Source of the DNA: Actinomycetes bacterium
Lineage (GTDB): Bacteria > Actinomycetota > Acidimicrobiia > Acidimicrobiales > Ilumatobacteraceae
DNA length: 50,021 bases
Direction: 5' to 3'
Assembly: GCA_025359865.1 (NCBI GenBank)
Contig: JANYDH010000018.1
Span: forward strand, 1 to 50,021
Shown: positions 32,924 through 42,375 of the stretch, piece after piece
Position numbering within the stretch: position 1 is the stretch's first letter
Layout: every line of letters begins with the position of its first letter
The notes under the pieces: model-generated
What the model saw: only the letters and a program-made list of their open reading frames with translations
What the model was told of the DNA's origin: nothing
The model's database searches: none
Position numbers and translations under genes: made by a program

Positions 32924-34186
32924 CTACCCGAGTTCGTCGACACGCGCCGCTGCCCAACTGGAGATCTGGTCACGGATGGCGTCGGCGATGCGCTGTTCGT
33001 CGAAGGTGAGGTGAGACGCGCCCGCGGCATCCGCAAGCGCGTCGGGTAGGCGCTCGGCTAGCGCCGTGATGCGTGCGTGTGCCTCGTCGGATCCCAGGCC
33101 GAGCGAGCGGGCCATTCGTTCCCAGTGACGGCGTTGGATGAAAGAAGGGCGGTACTCGCCGCCGATCTTGTGCGCCATCCGGGCGTTGCGGGGGTGGTCG
33201 AGATGCGGAAGCGCGGACGCGATGTCGTAGAGCGGAGCCAGGCGCACCTGATGGCCACTCAGCAACAGCGAATAGTTCTTCGCGTGACCGTCTGTGGCCA
33301 GCACAAGCCAGTTGTAGACGAGGGCGTCGAAGAACCGGGCCACATCGCGGTCTCCGGCGACCTCGCGTATGAGTCGGCCGAGCTGTTCGGCGCGCGGACC
33401 CCCGTCGACTTCGTACTTTCGGTCGGGGTGGACGCTGAGCGCCTGGCACAGGTCTTCCTGATGGACCCGAACGACGGCACCGGAGTCGTCGACGATCCGG
33501 TCATAGCGTTCGACCACCAGCGCCCGCTCTGTTCCGAAGGTACGGATCGACGTCGTCGCAGCGATCAAGCCCGCGCGCCGAGCGGCAGTGAGGCAGAGAT
33601 GTTCGTTGACGTCGAAGTCATCGAGCCCGCCGATCGCAGGCTTCACGATGTGAGTGGTCGGCGTTGCACCGCAGGGAATTCCCCATCTGTCAGCTGACTG
33701 GTCGTAGAGGAGAGCGATCTTCGCTTGGGCACCCGCGAGGCTCCATCGGCCCTCTGGGTGCGGGCGCCACGTCGTTGTGTCGCGTCGCAGGTCACGCAGG
33801 AACTGAGCTACGTCATCGTCGATCAGCCACTCGACGTCGCCCGGCATTGACTCCTCGGGCGTTGCGTCCGGTGCGACATACTGAGCTGCTCCGGCGACAT
33901 CGCCGCCGACACCCCGCAGGAGTCCGGCGACATCGGTCGGCGAGCAACCGAACTCACGCGCCCAACGTTCGAGTACCCGGTCGTTGTCGGGCAACAGACC
34001 CCAAAGGTACGGGTGGACGGTTGCGTGCAGGTAGGGCGAGACTCGCAACGGCATCGACACCGACAGTGGCGTCGACGCCGGTCTGGCGGCGTAGTCGGGG
34101 TCGTAGGTCAACCGGAGGCTGCGCCTGTCTGCGGCGTCAAGCGTGCCGACGAGTTGTCCACCCATGTATACGGCCAGGTTGGTCAC
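32924..34186 (-). CDS. hipA: HipA-type serine/threonine kinase toxin
   Basis: A 420-residue HipA. The N-terminal subdomain (LAVYMGGQLVGTLDAADR, LSVSMPLR, LWGLLPDN) and C-terminal kinase (SLAGAQAKIALLY, THIVKPA, VERYDR) are complete. The catalytic loop is TDGHAKNYSLLL with Asp as base, and LAPLYDIASA supplies the Mg Asp. HipA phosphorylates a tRNA synthetase and halts growth. GTG 34186 is chosen because it overlaps the HipB stop as GTGA; the longer frame lies in HipB's territory. Ends about 20 bp from the integrase remnant, convergent to it. Confidence 0.92.
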   Translation of the reverse strand: MTNLAVYMGGQLVGTLDAADRRSLRLTYDPDYAARPASTPLSVSMPLRVSPYLHATVHPYLWGLLPDNDRVLERWAREFGCSPTDVAGLLRGVGGDVAGAAQYVAPDATPEESMPGDVEWLIDDDVAQFLRDLRRDTTTWRPHPEGRWSLAGAQAKIALLYDQSADRWGIPCGATPTTHIVKPAIGGLDDFDVNEHLCLTAARRAGLIAATTSIRTFGTERALVVERYDRIVDDSGAVVRVHQEDLCQALSVHPDRKYEVDGGPRAEQLGRLIREVAGDRDVARFFDALVYNWLVLATDGHAKNYSLLLSGHQVRLAPLYDIASALPHLDHPRNARMAHKIGGEYRPSFIQRRHWERMARSLGLGSDEAHARITALAERLPDALADAAGASHLTFDEQRIADAIRDQISSWAAARVDELG

Positions 34187-34443
34187 GACTCGCCACCAAG
34201 CAGTCGATCGAGATCGATCCCAGTGTCCCGGGTCGGTGCCTCGACGAGGTTGGCGACCATTCCGAGTGCAGCGACGGCCCGAAGCGCTGTCCCGAGTTCT
34301 GCGGACGCCTTGCCCCGCTCCAACGAGATGACCCATTGCCGGCTGACACTGATCCGGTTGGCAAGCTCGGCCTGTGTCCAGCCCTGCCTGAGTCGCGCAT
34401 CGCGGACTGCGGCACCGAGGTCACGTGCGGTACGAACAATCAT
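34183..34443 (-). CDS. hipB: HipB-type antitoxin (XRE HTH)
   Basis: An 86-residue protein starting MIVRTARDLGAAVRDARLRQGWTQAELANRISVSRQWVISLERGKASAE, a textbook XRE HTH. The short C-terminal tail ends LDRLLGGES. It neutralises HipA and represses the operon. The ATG at 34443 is fixed by a promoter (TTGACA-17-TACGCT) that places the first transcribed base on the A. The stop overlaps the HipA GTG. Confidence 0.92.
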   Translation of the reverse strand: MIVRTARDLGAAVRDARLRQGWTQAELANRISVSRQWVISLERGKASAELGTALRAVAALGMVANLVEAPTRDTGIDLDRLLGGES

Positions 34444-34449
34444 AATGTC

Positions 34450-34478
34450 AGCGTACGCATACATCAGGTCAATGTCAA
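34450..34478 (-). promoter_or_regulatory. Leaderless hipBA promoter
   Basis: Minus strand: -35 TTGACA (34473-34478), 17-bp spacer, -10 TACGCT (34450-34455), 6 nt, ATG at 34443. The spacer carries a GCGTACGC palindrome (34451-34458), a plausible HipB site. Confidence 0.7.
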
Positions 34479-34542
34479 CGATCGACGACATTTCGCACAG
34501 GTCCGCGAACGCTGACCTCATGAAGGTACATCGACCGTTACG

Positions 34543-34650
34543 ATGGAGCCCAGCATTCGTTTCCAGTTCATGGCGGAGTACGACGATGCGGCGGCCGAAG
34601 CAGCGTGGGATTCGGCGCCCCTCGACCGGGGTCAAGGGATGAGGGTGTAG
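34543..34650 (+). pseudogene. N-terminal gene fragment cut by the duplicated segment
   Basis: A 35-residue ORF, MEPSIRFQFMAEYDDAAAEAAWD, then DSAPLDRG from the repeat segment. The first 23 residues look like the start of a longer protein whose remainder was replaced at about 34612. Family not recognised. Confidence 0.35.
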
Positions 34651-34941
34651 GCGTCGCAGCGGGCGGGGCGCACAACGCGGAAGTCGCGCGGGTTGACCGT
34701 GGCGATCGTGGTGGCGTGGTGGCGTGGTGACGTGGTGACGCTCGCGTCCGGCAGCGGCAACGAAGCCGGCTTCGGCGGTGTTTCCAAGCTCACGAGCGAT
34801 CAACCACGCGGTCTCGATCACGACCGGGGCCGGCACGAGCATCTCATGGCGGTGGGTGACGAGCACTTCGACCGCGGCGTGATGCCAGCGATCGTTGCGG
34901 TTCGCGACCGCGAGCAGGATTCCGGTGTCGACAACAATCAC
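34632..34941 (-). pseudogene. PIN-domain toxin, copy B, internal deletion
   Basis: Starts MIVVDTGILLAVANRNDRWHHAAVEVLV, with the first PIN Asp, and runs in step with copy C to FVAAAGR. It then jumps to the last 20 codons in another frame. The deletion removes the segment with the central acidic residues (NNFGLVDACVMAIAE in copy C), so the nuclease site is gone. The GTG start overlaps the upstream antitoxin stop as in copy C. Confidence 0.75.
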
Positions 34942-35126
34942 GAGGCGTCGCGGAGATGCTCGACGAGGATCTCGTCGTGATGCTCAGCCAGATCCGCCCG
35001 ACCCTCGCCGATCCCGACGAAGGTCAGCGCCGGGAACTCGCCAGTGTGTTGATCGGTCCACTCGGTAAGCGCCTCCACGACAGCATCTTCAACGGCAAAC
35101 CCACGCGCAACCGCCGCCGCTCGCGC
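34938..35126 (-). pseudogene. Antitoxin, copy B, N-terminus deleted
   Basis: Keeps RAAAVARGFAVEDAVVEALTEWTDQHTGEFPALTFVGIG to HLRDAS, nearly identical with copy C. The first 15 codons and the promoter side are missing through an 81-bp deletion; the open frame runs instead into unrelated upstream sequence. Confidence 0.65.
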
Positions 35127-35659
35127 CCGAGGCGCTGGTTGTTCACGCGACAACGCCGGCAGCCCGGCGGCACCGACACAGACCGGGTGCACCGTCGGTG
35201 GCGCACCCGACGATGCCGTCGCGGGTGACCGTGTCGCTGTTTCGAGGTCGCGGACGCGGCATCGCAGTTCGTTCATTTCGGCCTACAGCCGATTACAGGA
35301 AGCGGTCGATCCTGCTACTGAGCTGGACTCGCCAGCGGCCATCCCGATCGGTCGATGATGACTGACCGGAGACGAGCGCTGTGAACCCATTGAGATCGAT
35401 CGGCGTACTGGTCTCATGCGATCCCCGGGAACCTGAAGCAAGCCTCGGCGCATCGTTGCCGCGTGCCCGTGTCTGCGGCCGCGGCCCGCGGCCCGCGGCT
35501 GGATGTCGCGAACGCGACGCTACAACCGGGAGTTGCGACGACCGGCAGAAGTGGCAAAACCAGACTGCAGCGGGTCACGAGATCAATTCGCTCGGCACCG
35601 CCATGGCGGACACGAGAATCCGATGTTCGGGAGTGCTTGACCTGCCTCGGTGTCGTGGC

Positions 35660-36211
35660 TTACGAAGCGACGTCGTCGAGCGCGCCGAGTGCTGCGATCA
35701 CGGCTCGGGCGGCTGCCGCGCCACTGTCGATCTGGTAGCCCGCAGGCCAGTTTGCGACAAGCAGTTCGAGATCTGTGGTGAACGTCGCGTCCTGCTGTTT
35801 CGCGGTGAGGTTGTCGTAGGCGCGGGTGATGGTCCATCCGTCTGGTCGGTAGGGGCCGAAGCACTCGGCGATCGCGGCCGGAGTCACACCGGCGTGTTCG
35901 ACGGCAAACGGGCGGGTGACGGTTGGCTGGGCGGGCGAACGCTCGAAGGCGTTCATCTCCACTTTGATCTGAAGCCGCTGGCCGCTCAGGAACGTGGAGC
36001 GCAGCCGGGCTTTGGGGTGCCTGCCGATCTCGGTACGGACATCATCGAACCCACCGATGCGCGCGACGTCGCGGATGGCGTCGAGCACCTCGCCGACACC
36101 ACCTTGGTTTCGTCGGACGTAGTCGAGGTCTTCGCTGTACCGCCATGGCCGATCGAGCCACAGTTTGTGCAAGCAGGTGCCTCCCCGAAAGACGAGGTCA
36201 TGGCCGAGCAC
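35660..36211 (-). pseudogene. AbiEii/AbiGii-type nucleotidyltransferase toxin, N-truncated
   Basis: About 183 residues. FRGGTCLHKLWL and, 9 residues later, RYSEDLDYVRR form the GG...(S/T)xDLD core of the DUF1814 nucleotidyltransferase fold of AbiEii toxins, which modify tRNA or other targets. The following region (LQIKVEMNAFE, ECFGPYRPDGWTITRAYDNLTAKQQ) is also typical. Sixty or so N-terminal residues are missing: at 36203 the sequence switches to a RelE fragment. The partner AbiEi antitoxin is not seen. Probably inactive, though the catalytic core is intact. Confidence 0.7.
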
Positions 36212-36282
36212 TCCGCAACGAAGTCGCTGGAATCCACAGCGCTCGTCGCGGAACGAACCGCATCATGTATCGGATCGGCGAC
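36203..36282 (+). pseudogene. RelE-type toxin fragment, copy 3
   Basis: About 80 bp encoding GRALRNEVAGIHSARRGTNRIMYRIGD on the plus strand, closely similar to the toxin at 31304. Fused on the left to the truncated AbiEii gene and on the right to the repeat segment at 36271. Confidence 0.7.
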
Positions 36283-36349
36283 GGCTGGGCGTGCTACGGG
36301 GTGCGCTCGGGGGGCCGCTCGTGTAGGACCCGGCGCCCCTCGACCGGTG

Positions 36350-36760
36350 TCAGGGGATGAGGGTGTACGCGTCGCAGTGGGCGGGGCGCACGACGCGGAA
36401 GTCGCGCGGGTTGACCGTGGCGATCGTGGTTGCATGGTGACGCTCGGCGATCGCCATGACGCACGCGTCGACGAGCCCGAAGTTGTTGTCGGCGTGCGTG
36501 GTGAGGATCTCGCTGGCGCGCTGGTAGTCGACCTGCGTGAGGTCGACGATGCTGAACTCACCACGTCCGGCAGCGGCAACGAAGCCGGCTTCGGCGGTGT
36601 TGCCAAGCTCACGAGCGATCAACCACGCGGTCTCGATCACAACCGGGGCCGGCACGAGCATCTCATGGCGGTGGGTGACGAGCACTCCGACCGCGGCGTG
36701 ATGCCAGCGATCGTTGCGGTTCGCTACCGCGAGCAGGATTCCGGTGTCGACAACAATCAC
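36350..36760 (-). CDS. PIN-domain ribonuclease toxin (VapC-like)
   Basis: A 136-residue PIN nuclease. The first Asp is in MIVVDTGILLAVANRND. The second acidic residue is Glu in PAPVVIETAWLIAREL, and the later Asp residues are in NNFGLVDACVMAIAERH and TVNPRDF. This matches VapC-type toxins that cut tRNA or rRNA. It starts with GTG, overlapping the antitoxin stop as GTGA. A broken duplicate lies 1.8 kb to the left. Confidence 0.88.
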   Translation of the reverse strand: MIVVDTGILLAVANRNDRWHHAAVGVLVTHRHEMLVPAPVVIETAWLIARELGNTAEAGFVAAAGRGEFSIVDLTQVDYQRASEILTTHADNNFGLVDACVMAIAERHHATTIATVNPRDFRVVRPAHCDAYTLIP

Positions 36761-36984
36761 GAGGCGTCGCGGAGATGCCCGACGAGGATCTCGTCGTGAT
36801 GCTCAGCCAGATCAGCCCGACCCTCGCCGATCCCGACGAAGGTCAGCGCCGGCAACTCGGCACTATGGTGATCGGTCCACTCGGTAAGCGCCTCGACGAC
36901 AGCATCTTCAACGGCAAACCCGCGCGCAACCGCCGCCGCTTGGAGCCGTCGGGCAACCTCGTCGGGAACCGTGAACGTCATCAC
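36757..36984 (-). CDS. Small antitoxin partner of the PIN toxin
   Basis: A 75-residue protein: MMTFTVPDEVARRLQAAAVARGFAVEDAVVEALTEWTD looks like a ribbon-helix-helix or similar DNA-binding start of a VapB-like antitoxin, and the acidic C-terminus (GRADLAEHHDEILVGHL) would contact the toxin. It lies directly before the PIN gene with a GTGA overlap. No strong promoter is seen. The rest of the upstream block (36985-37321) has no gene. Confidence 0.82.
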   Translation of the reverse strand: MMTFTVPDEVARRLQAAAVARGFAVEDAVVEALTEWTDHHSAELPALTFVGIGEGRADLAEHHDEILVGHLRDAS

Positions 36985-37321
36985 CCAACCAGACTATCGA
37001 CCCGCGTGCCGGCGGCGCTGCTCGCGCTCGAGGCGTCGGTTGTTCACGCGACAACGCCGGCAGCCCGCCCGCATCGACACAGATCGGGTGCACCATCGGC
37101 GGCGCACCCGACTATGCCGTCGCGGGCGACCCTGTCGCTGTTTCGAGGTCGCGGACGCGGCATCTCAGCTCGTTCATTTCGGCCTACAGCCGATTACAGG
37201 TCGTGGTCGATCCGGTTATTGAGCTGGACTTACCAGCGGTCATCCCGATCTGTCGATGATGACTGACCGGAGACGAGCGCTGCGAACCCATTCAGATCGA
37301 TCGGCGTACTGGTCTTATGCG

Positions 37322-37654
37322 CCATCAACTTGATCAGGTGACCGGAGCATTGCACAACGGCAACCGGATGCCACTTGGCAGCGGCGGCCGACTGACATTC
37401 AATCCAACGACGGTTGCGAGCCCGATGAGCAGCCACAGCTGCGTGTCGCTCGCCAGCTGTAATGGACCGGGGTTCCGCCAGTCAGATGGGACCGCGGAGC
37501 GTGGTTGCTGCCGAACGGAACAGCGAGCTCGCGAGTGTCTTCAAGCCGGCGATAGAGGGCACCCGATACGGGCCAGAGTCGAGTGGCGTGATCGGTATCG
37601 TCGTGCGGTTTATTGAGCGGTGACATTGGGCGTTGGATGAGCGTCGAAGAACGG
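37322..37654. other. Gap without a supported gene
   Basis: A minus-strand ORF at 37399-37626 (75 residues) shows no family similarity and its codon use is not convincing. Nothing else is seen. Confidence 0.5.
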
Positions 37655-38164
37655 TCAGTGGCCGGTGCCGAAACGATGGTCGAATGCTTCGACGGACTCG
37701 ATCGCGAACCGCCCGGGACCGAAGGTGACGGTGAAGTTCTCGAGGAAACCGATTTGTCCGAGAATCACCGACGTTGCCTGATGCGGGAACGGAGAAAGAA
37801 CACCCACGATGCCGCGCCAGGCGATCGGAGAGGCGTCGATGTCGTCGGGTGGTCGCGCTTCGAGTGTGAGCTCGAAGAGCGGCGCCTCGAATGATCGTCC
37901 ACCGAGCCGAATAGGAAGGCGTTCACCGGTATCGATCGGGTCTCCACCCCCGGCGGCGATCACCTCATGCGCGATGACCGTTACCGGCCCGCCCGGGTCG
38001 ATCAAGGCGGAGAAGCTTCGCCGACGACCGGGCACTCCAACCCTGAACGAAGCCCGCAGCACCGGCCGCCCGAGCGCGTCATGCGACTCGCCGAAATCGG
38101 TGTACGGAAACAGCCAGGCGTCAGCCAAGACCGAACACGAGCGGTTCGCCCGGAACCGGAGCAC
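37655..38164 (-). CDS. Retropepsin-like (aspartic protease fold) protein
   Basis: About 169 residues starting GTG (VLRFRANRSCSVLADAW). FSALIDPGGPVTVIAHEV matches the DTG catalytic loop of retropepsin-like folds, with DPG in place of DTG or DSG. VILGQIGFLENFTVTFGPGRFAIE is the second half's flap-like strand pattern. Bacterial proteins of this sort usually have no known substrate. The Thr/Ser to Pro change next to Asp makes protease activity uncertain. It overlaps the end of a small upstream ORF by 44 bp, suggesting an operon. Confidence 0.55.
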   Translation of the reverse strand: MLRFRANRSCSVLADAWLFPYTDFGESHDALGRPVLRASFRVGVPGRRRSFSALIDPGGPVTVIAHEVIAAGGGDPIDTGERLPIRLGGRSFEAPLFELTLEARPPDDIDASPIAWRGIVGVLSPFPHQATSVILGQIGFLENFTVTFGPGRFAIESVEAFDHRFGTGH

Positions 38165-38305
38165 GCATGATCTCTACCTCCAGATCGAGTCGGTCGACCT
38201 CTGCGATCAGTGCATCCAGCTCCGACGCAGAAGCTTGCACGACGCCGCCGTTGCCAACGGCAACCCACTTCCGGCCCACGCATCAAGGTTCAGAGTGCGA
38301 GTCAT
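38121..38305 (-). pseudogene. Small protein upstream of the retropepsin-like gene, apparent frameshift
   Basis: An ATG at 38305 starts MTRTLNLDAWAG. In the next frame KWVAVGNGGVVQASASELDALIAEVDRLDLEVEIMRAPVPGEPLVFGLG follows to the stop at 38121. One lost base in the Gly codon would join them into a 61-residue protein. Alternatively a GTG at 38279 gives a 52-residue product. KWVAVxxGxVxA resembles the short DUF5678-type beta proteins; the assignment is weak. Such a small partner next to a retropepsin-like gene may be a conserved pair. Confidence 0.5.
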
Positions 38306-38359
38306 GCTCGTCAATGTACCGACATCCGTACTCCGAAGGGCACCCGCAAAATCGAGAGA

Positions 38360-38714
38360 ACTGCGTGATGGACAAGGTGTTTCCATCAAGGTCCGCGAAC
38401 CATCCGACCCGAGCCGATGAGGGCGACTGCCAAACCCCGCGCTCGTCCTGGTCAAGACCTGGGAAACACCAAACGGAAACACCTCCCTCCCTCGCGCAAC
38501 GCGCCCATCGCAGCGTCTATGCCTTCTACCAGCCACCCGAACACCGTTACGTCGACCAAAGCGAACCACTCAAGGGCGTGAGCCGAAGCCGAATCGGGCC
38601 GGTCTGCACAACCAAGGCGAACGGCTACTCGTCGATGAGAATCAGCCCGAGATGCTCAACGTAGAACCGTCGGGCACGCTCGATGCTCGTCACATGCACG
38701 AACCCAACCGGCAT
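38360..38714 (-). pseudogene. VOC/glyoxalase-family protein, decayed
   Basis: From ATG 38714 the frame reads MPVGFVHVTSIERARRFYVEHLGLILIDE, then a TAG (38625-38627), then PFALVVQTGPIRLRLTPL, and a TAA at 38547. Near 38372-38410, in-frame WFADLDGNTLSITQF is the typical C-terminal strand. These are the parts of one vicinal-oxygen-chelate domain broken by stops and shifts. Confidence 0.65.
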
Positions 38715-38939
38715 CGCATCAGAGATGTCCACGAGGAGTCTCTACAAGCGTGGCCTTCCCACGGCCGGCGATGCCAACCTGCGCCTGATATCACTCACAC
38801 TGCGCCGCCGCGCCCTACTCCCGCTGTTATGCGGGTGATCCACGGATCCTGGGGTGGTGTCATCAAAGCAGGTTCAGACGGTGTTGTCGAGGTTGTTGAT
38901 GATGTTGGTGAAGAGTTCGGCCCGGACGGACGGAAGGGT

Positions 38940-41900
38940 TCATGCCCTGATTAGGTGATCAATGATCCTCAGGTACGGGGAGCTCTGGACGTCGGCGAGG
39001 AACGCTCGAGCGTCGGCCAGTTCGTCGGTCACGCCGGGTTCCTCGATCCCGAACACGATCGCAGCATCGATGGCGACCAGCGCCGCCGGCCATCGCAGAC
39101 CGAGATGGAGGAGTGAACGGCGCGCTTCGCACACTGCGTCGAAGTCGCAGCCCTTCTGACCGAGCGCGAACCCGACTGCGGCGGTGAGCGCGTCGCGTAC
39201 GGGCGACAGCGTCAGCGCGTGCTGCATCGGGCCGTCGAAGCGGTGCAGTGCATCTGCTGCCCGCCGTGGGTCTCCGGCCCAAAGGGAGCAGCGTGCAGCG
39301 CCCAGCCAGAGCTGTGGGGAGAGCTCACCGCCACCGTCGGCGGCGGACCAGGCGATGGCCTCTGCGTCGACCAGACGGCCATCGGCCGTAGCGGTCGCGA
39401 CGGCGGCATCTCCGAGCCAGCTTTCAAGAAATGCATGTTCAACGCCCCCCTCGAGAGCCATCAGTTGTGCGTGCAGCGCGGACACGTCCCGTCCTCGTGC
39501 AGCCGAGATGACGATCGCTGAAGAGAGGACCTGTCCAACATCGGCGCCTTGCCATCGGTCGAGGTCGACCATCTCGAGCACGATGTCGGCATCGTCCCAG
39601 TCGCCGAGGTTGTGGGCGAGCGCGATCCGGAAACGACAGCATGAACCGCTCCATGCTCGTCGCGCCCAGGCGACGCGCGAACGAACAACCGTCGACAGCA
39701 AACGCCTTGGCGCGTCGAGGGTCGTGTTCCATCAGGAGCCAAACCAAGTTGGTCATACCTCGGAGGCGGCCCCCGATCCGTCCCGATTCCTCCGCGAGTC
39801 GGATCCCCTCGGTCAAGGCATCGACACCTTGGTCGACCCGTTCGAGGCGCCCGCAACACGTGCCTTTGGTGACGAGCGCATCGGCGCGCAGGCCGGTCGC
39901 GCCGATGTCGGCGGCGACGGCGGCAACGTGTTCGGCAAGCCGGAACCCCTGTTCGCTCTCGCCCTCGAAGTCGCGCGCTCGAGCCACTTGCACCTGGAGG
40001 CTGCCGAGTCGGACCTGGTCCACCGAGCCGGAGTGCTCCCCGATCGCTCGCTCCAGGAGCGCACGCGCCGCACCTGGACGAGCGAGGCGGAGCATGGTCT
40101 CGCCGACTGCGCATGCCACACGTGCTGCGGCGTCGCCGTCACGGGACCGTTCGTGGAACGCCAACGCTTCCTCGAGTCCGATGAGGGCATCGGCGTAGTC
40201 TCCGACCTCGATCAGGGCCGTCGCCCGTCGTTCTTCGAGCAGGGCGTGTTCAGCCTCGGAGGTGCTCAGCCGGAGCGCATCGGAAGCGAGCGCAACGACC
40301 TGGGCGAAGCCGTTCAGGAGCCAGGCTTGGTCGATGGCAGCGCGAAGCGATGACACGGCCCGGACCGCAAGGACATCCGCATCCGGCGCATTCGGTGCGC
40401 ACCGGTAGGCCGCCAAGTCATGGGACGCGATCACGCCCGCATCGACGAGTGTCGCGAGAGCGGCTGGCAGTTCCGCCGGCGCGACTGGGCACATCGCCGC
40501 CAGGGTTTTCGTCGTGAACCGGTCGCCGAGCACGGATGCGTCCAACGCGAGCGCCCTTGCCATGGGCTGGAGCGCGTCGAGGCGGGCGGCCACCAGTGCC
40601 TGCATGCTCTCCGGCACCCGGAGGGTCCCGATATCGCCCGCGATCCGATAACCGGTGTCCGAGCTGACGATGCGTTGTTCGGCAGCGAGCATGCGTACGA
40701 TCTCCACCACGTACAGAGGTATCCCTTCGCACCTGCCGACAACGGCCGCAGCGACGTCACGGGGTAGATCCGGGACCAGGGCATCCAAGATGTCGACGAT
40801 CACCGTCGATGGCAGCGGCGTCAACACCAACTGGGTCGCACGAGAATGTTCGGCGCCCCAAGTAGGGCGACGAGCCAGCAGTTCCGGTCGAGCGATCGCA
40901 ACGATGAGAATCGATTCGTCGCGAACCCATTCGAGGAGATGGTCGATGAAACCCAGAGTCGTCTCGTCGGCCCACTGGGCATCGTCGAACACCAGTACCA
41001 GCGGGCGACGTTCGGCCAGCCGCTCGAATAGCAACCGCCACCGCGAGAACAACTCGGTGGGAGCCAACCCCTCGGCGTCCACTCCCAACAGCCTTAACAG
41101 CGCTGGCTCGACCCACCCGCGCTCGTCCGGATCGTTCATCGACTCTGCCAGCATCCGGTGGACCTGACGACGGATGCTCCCTTCGTCGGCGGACTCGTCG
41201 ACGGCTGCCAGCGTCCGCACCATCTCGCTGAACGCAACCAGCGTCGCGCCGGGCGCGGAGCCCGGTGAACGTCCGCGGACGACCAGCGCATTCGGGCTCA
41301 CCGTGCGCTCGAACTCATCAGTCAACCGGGTCTTGCCCACCCCGGCCGTCCCAACCAGACACACCAGCCGCGCCCGCCGCTCGGCGGGCGTCACCGCCTG
41401 GACGAGTTGACGCAACGGCTGGTCGCGGCCGAGGAACGGCGCCTGCACACCGGCGGCTTCGCCGCGCCGCGCACCCCGTGCGATCCAGGTCGCAACCGGA
41501 GCGCCCTTGCCCTTCAGCACCTTCGCGCCCGCATCGACGAACTCGATCCGAGAGCCGGCCGCGCGGAATGTTCCGGCACCGACCAACACCGTTCCGGGCG
41601 CCGCAGCGCCCTGAAAACGGGCAGCCGTGTTGACGAGATCGCCGATCACCATCCCAGCGTCCTGGCCGCTCATGTCGACCGTCGCCTCACCGGTGTTCAC
41701 TCCGGCCCGGGCGGCCACCTCACCGCCCATTGTCGCCACACCCTCCAGCAACTCGAGTGCCGCCAGAACGGCCTGTTCGGTGTCGTCCTCTCGCACCGTA
41801 CGAGCGCCCCACACCGCCATGACCCCGTCACCCATCAACTTGTCGACCACGCCACCGCGCCGCGCGATCGCTGCCCGTGCAAGTTCGAACTAGCGGGCCA

Positions 41901-42120
41901 GCATCGCCCGAACGTCCTCCGCGTCATGGGTCTCGCTGAACGGCGTGAACCCCACCAGATCCACGAACAGCACCGACACCAAACGGCGCTCCGCGACGGT
42001 TGCCGGGGTCGTCGCCGCAGCAGTCGCCGAGACGACCGCGTCGAGCATCGATCCGCAGCCGCCACAGAACCGGTGACCTACAGGATTCGCAAACCCGTAC
42101 GAAGCGCATGTGATGTCCAA
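38940..42120 (-). pseudogene. Adenylate cyclase / AAA ATPase / TPR regulator, one amber and one frameshift
   Basis: Probable start TTG 42120: LDITCASYGFANPVGHRFCGGCG, a zinc-ribbon with one Cys changed to Tyr. The class III cyclase follows: LVSVLFVDLVGFTPF, then MLAR, a TAG at 41892-41894 where relatives have Tyr, then FELARAAIARRGGVVDKLMGDGVMAVWGA. The NACHT/AAA part has Walker A LVGTAGVGKTRLTDEF and Walker B LVLVFDDAQWAD. The long TPR-rich C-terminus switches frame near 39640 (MERFMLSF to RIALAHNLGDWDDAD) and ends LRIIDHLIRA at 38940. An intact protein would be about 1,060 residues, a cytoplasmic signal-sensing ATPase with cyclase. A partial product from GTG 41850 would keep ATPase but lose half the cyclase. 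Confidence 0.75.
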
Positions 42121-42375
42121 CGAGTCCCCCCGCCTCGGCGCCAAGCCCGACAGTACACCGCAGCGGACGTTCAGATCATCCTGTCTGGATCGCCCGCCTG
42201 AGGCCAATGCAGACAAGGCGGAGTTCGTCAACGCTGATGAACTCTCGACCGCCGTCGGCTGCAACGACCCGCTCGGACGCGCCGTTCTGTGCGCCAGTGG
42301 GTTGGGGCGCTGTTCTCGTACTTCGGCGCTGCCGACGGAGGTTGCGTTGTCAGGAAATCTTCCACGTCGGTGAGG

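Larger units (their letters stand above)
34612..35420 (-). repeat. Duplicated antitoxin/PIN block, copy B (deleted)
   Basis: This 809-bp block is a diverged copy of 36331-37321 (991 bp) in the same orientation. It lacks about 101 bp in the PIN gene and about 81 bp around the antitoxin start; the rest aligns by eye at high identity. Confidence 0.75.
36331..37321 (-). repeat. Duplicated antitoxin/PIN block, copy C (complete)
   Basis: 991-bp block containing the intact antitoxin/PIN pair and about 330 bp upstream of it. Same orientation as copy B at 34612-35420. The 910 bp between the copies holds the AbiEii remnant and non-coding DNA. Confidence 0.75.

Noticed and set aside
35381-36799. 472-residue plus-strand ORF
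   Set aside because: Antisense to the AbiEii and PIN genes and full of low-information Arg/Gly/Val composition; the minus-strand genes have clear families.
37399-37626. 75-residue minus-strand ORF
   Set aside because: No start signal, no similarity and no neighbours in register; not enough to call a gene.
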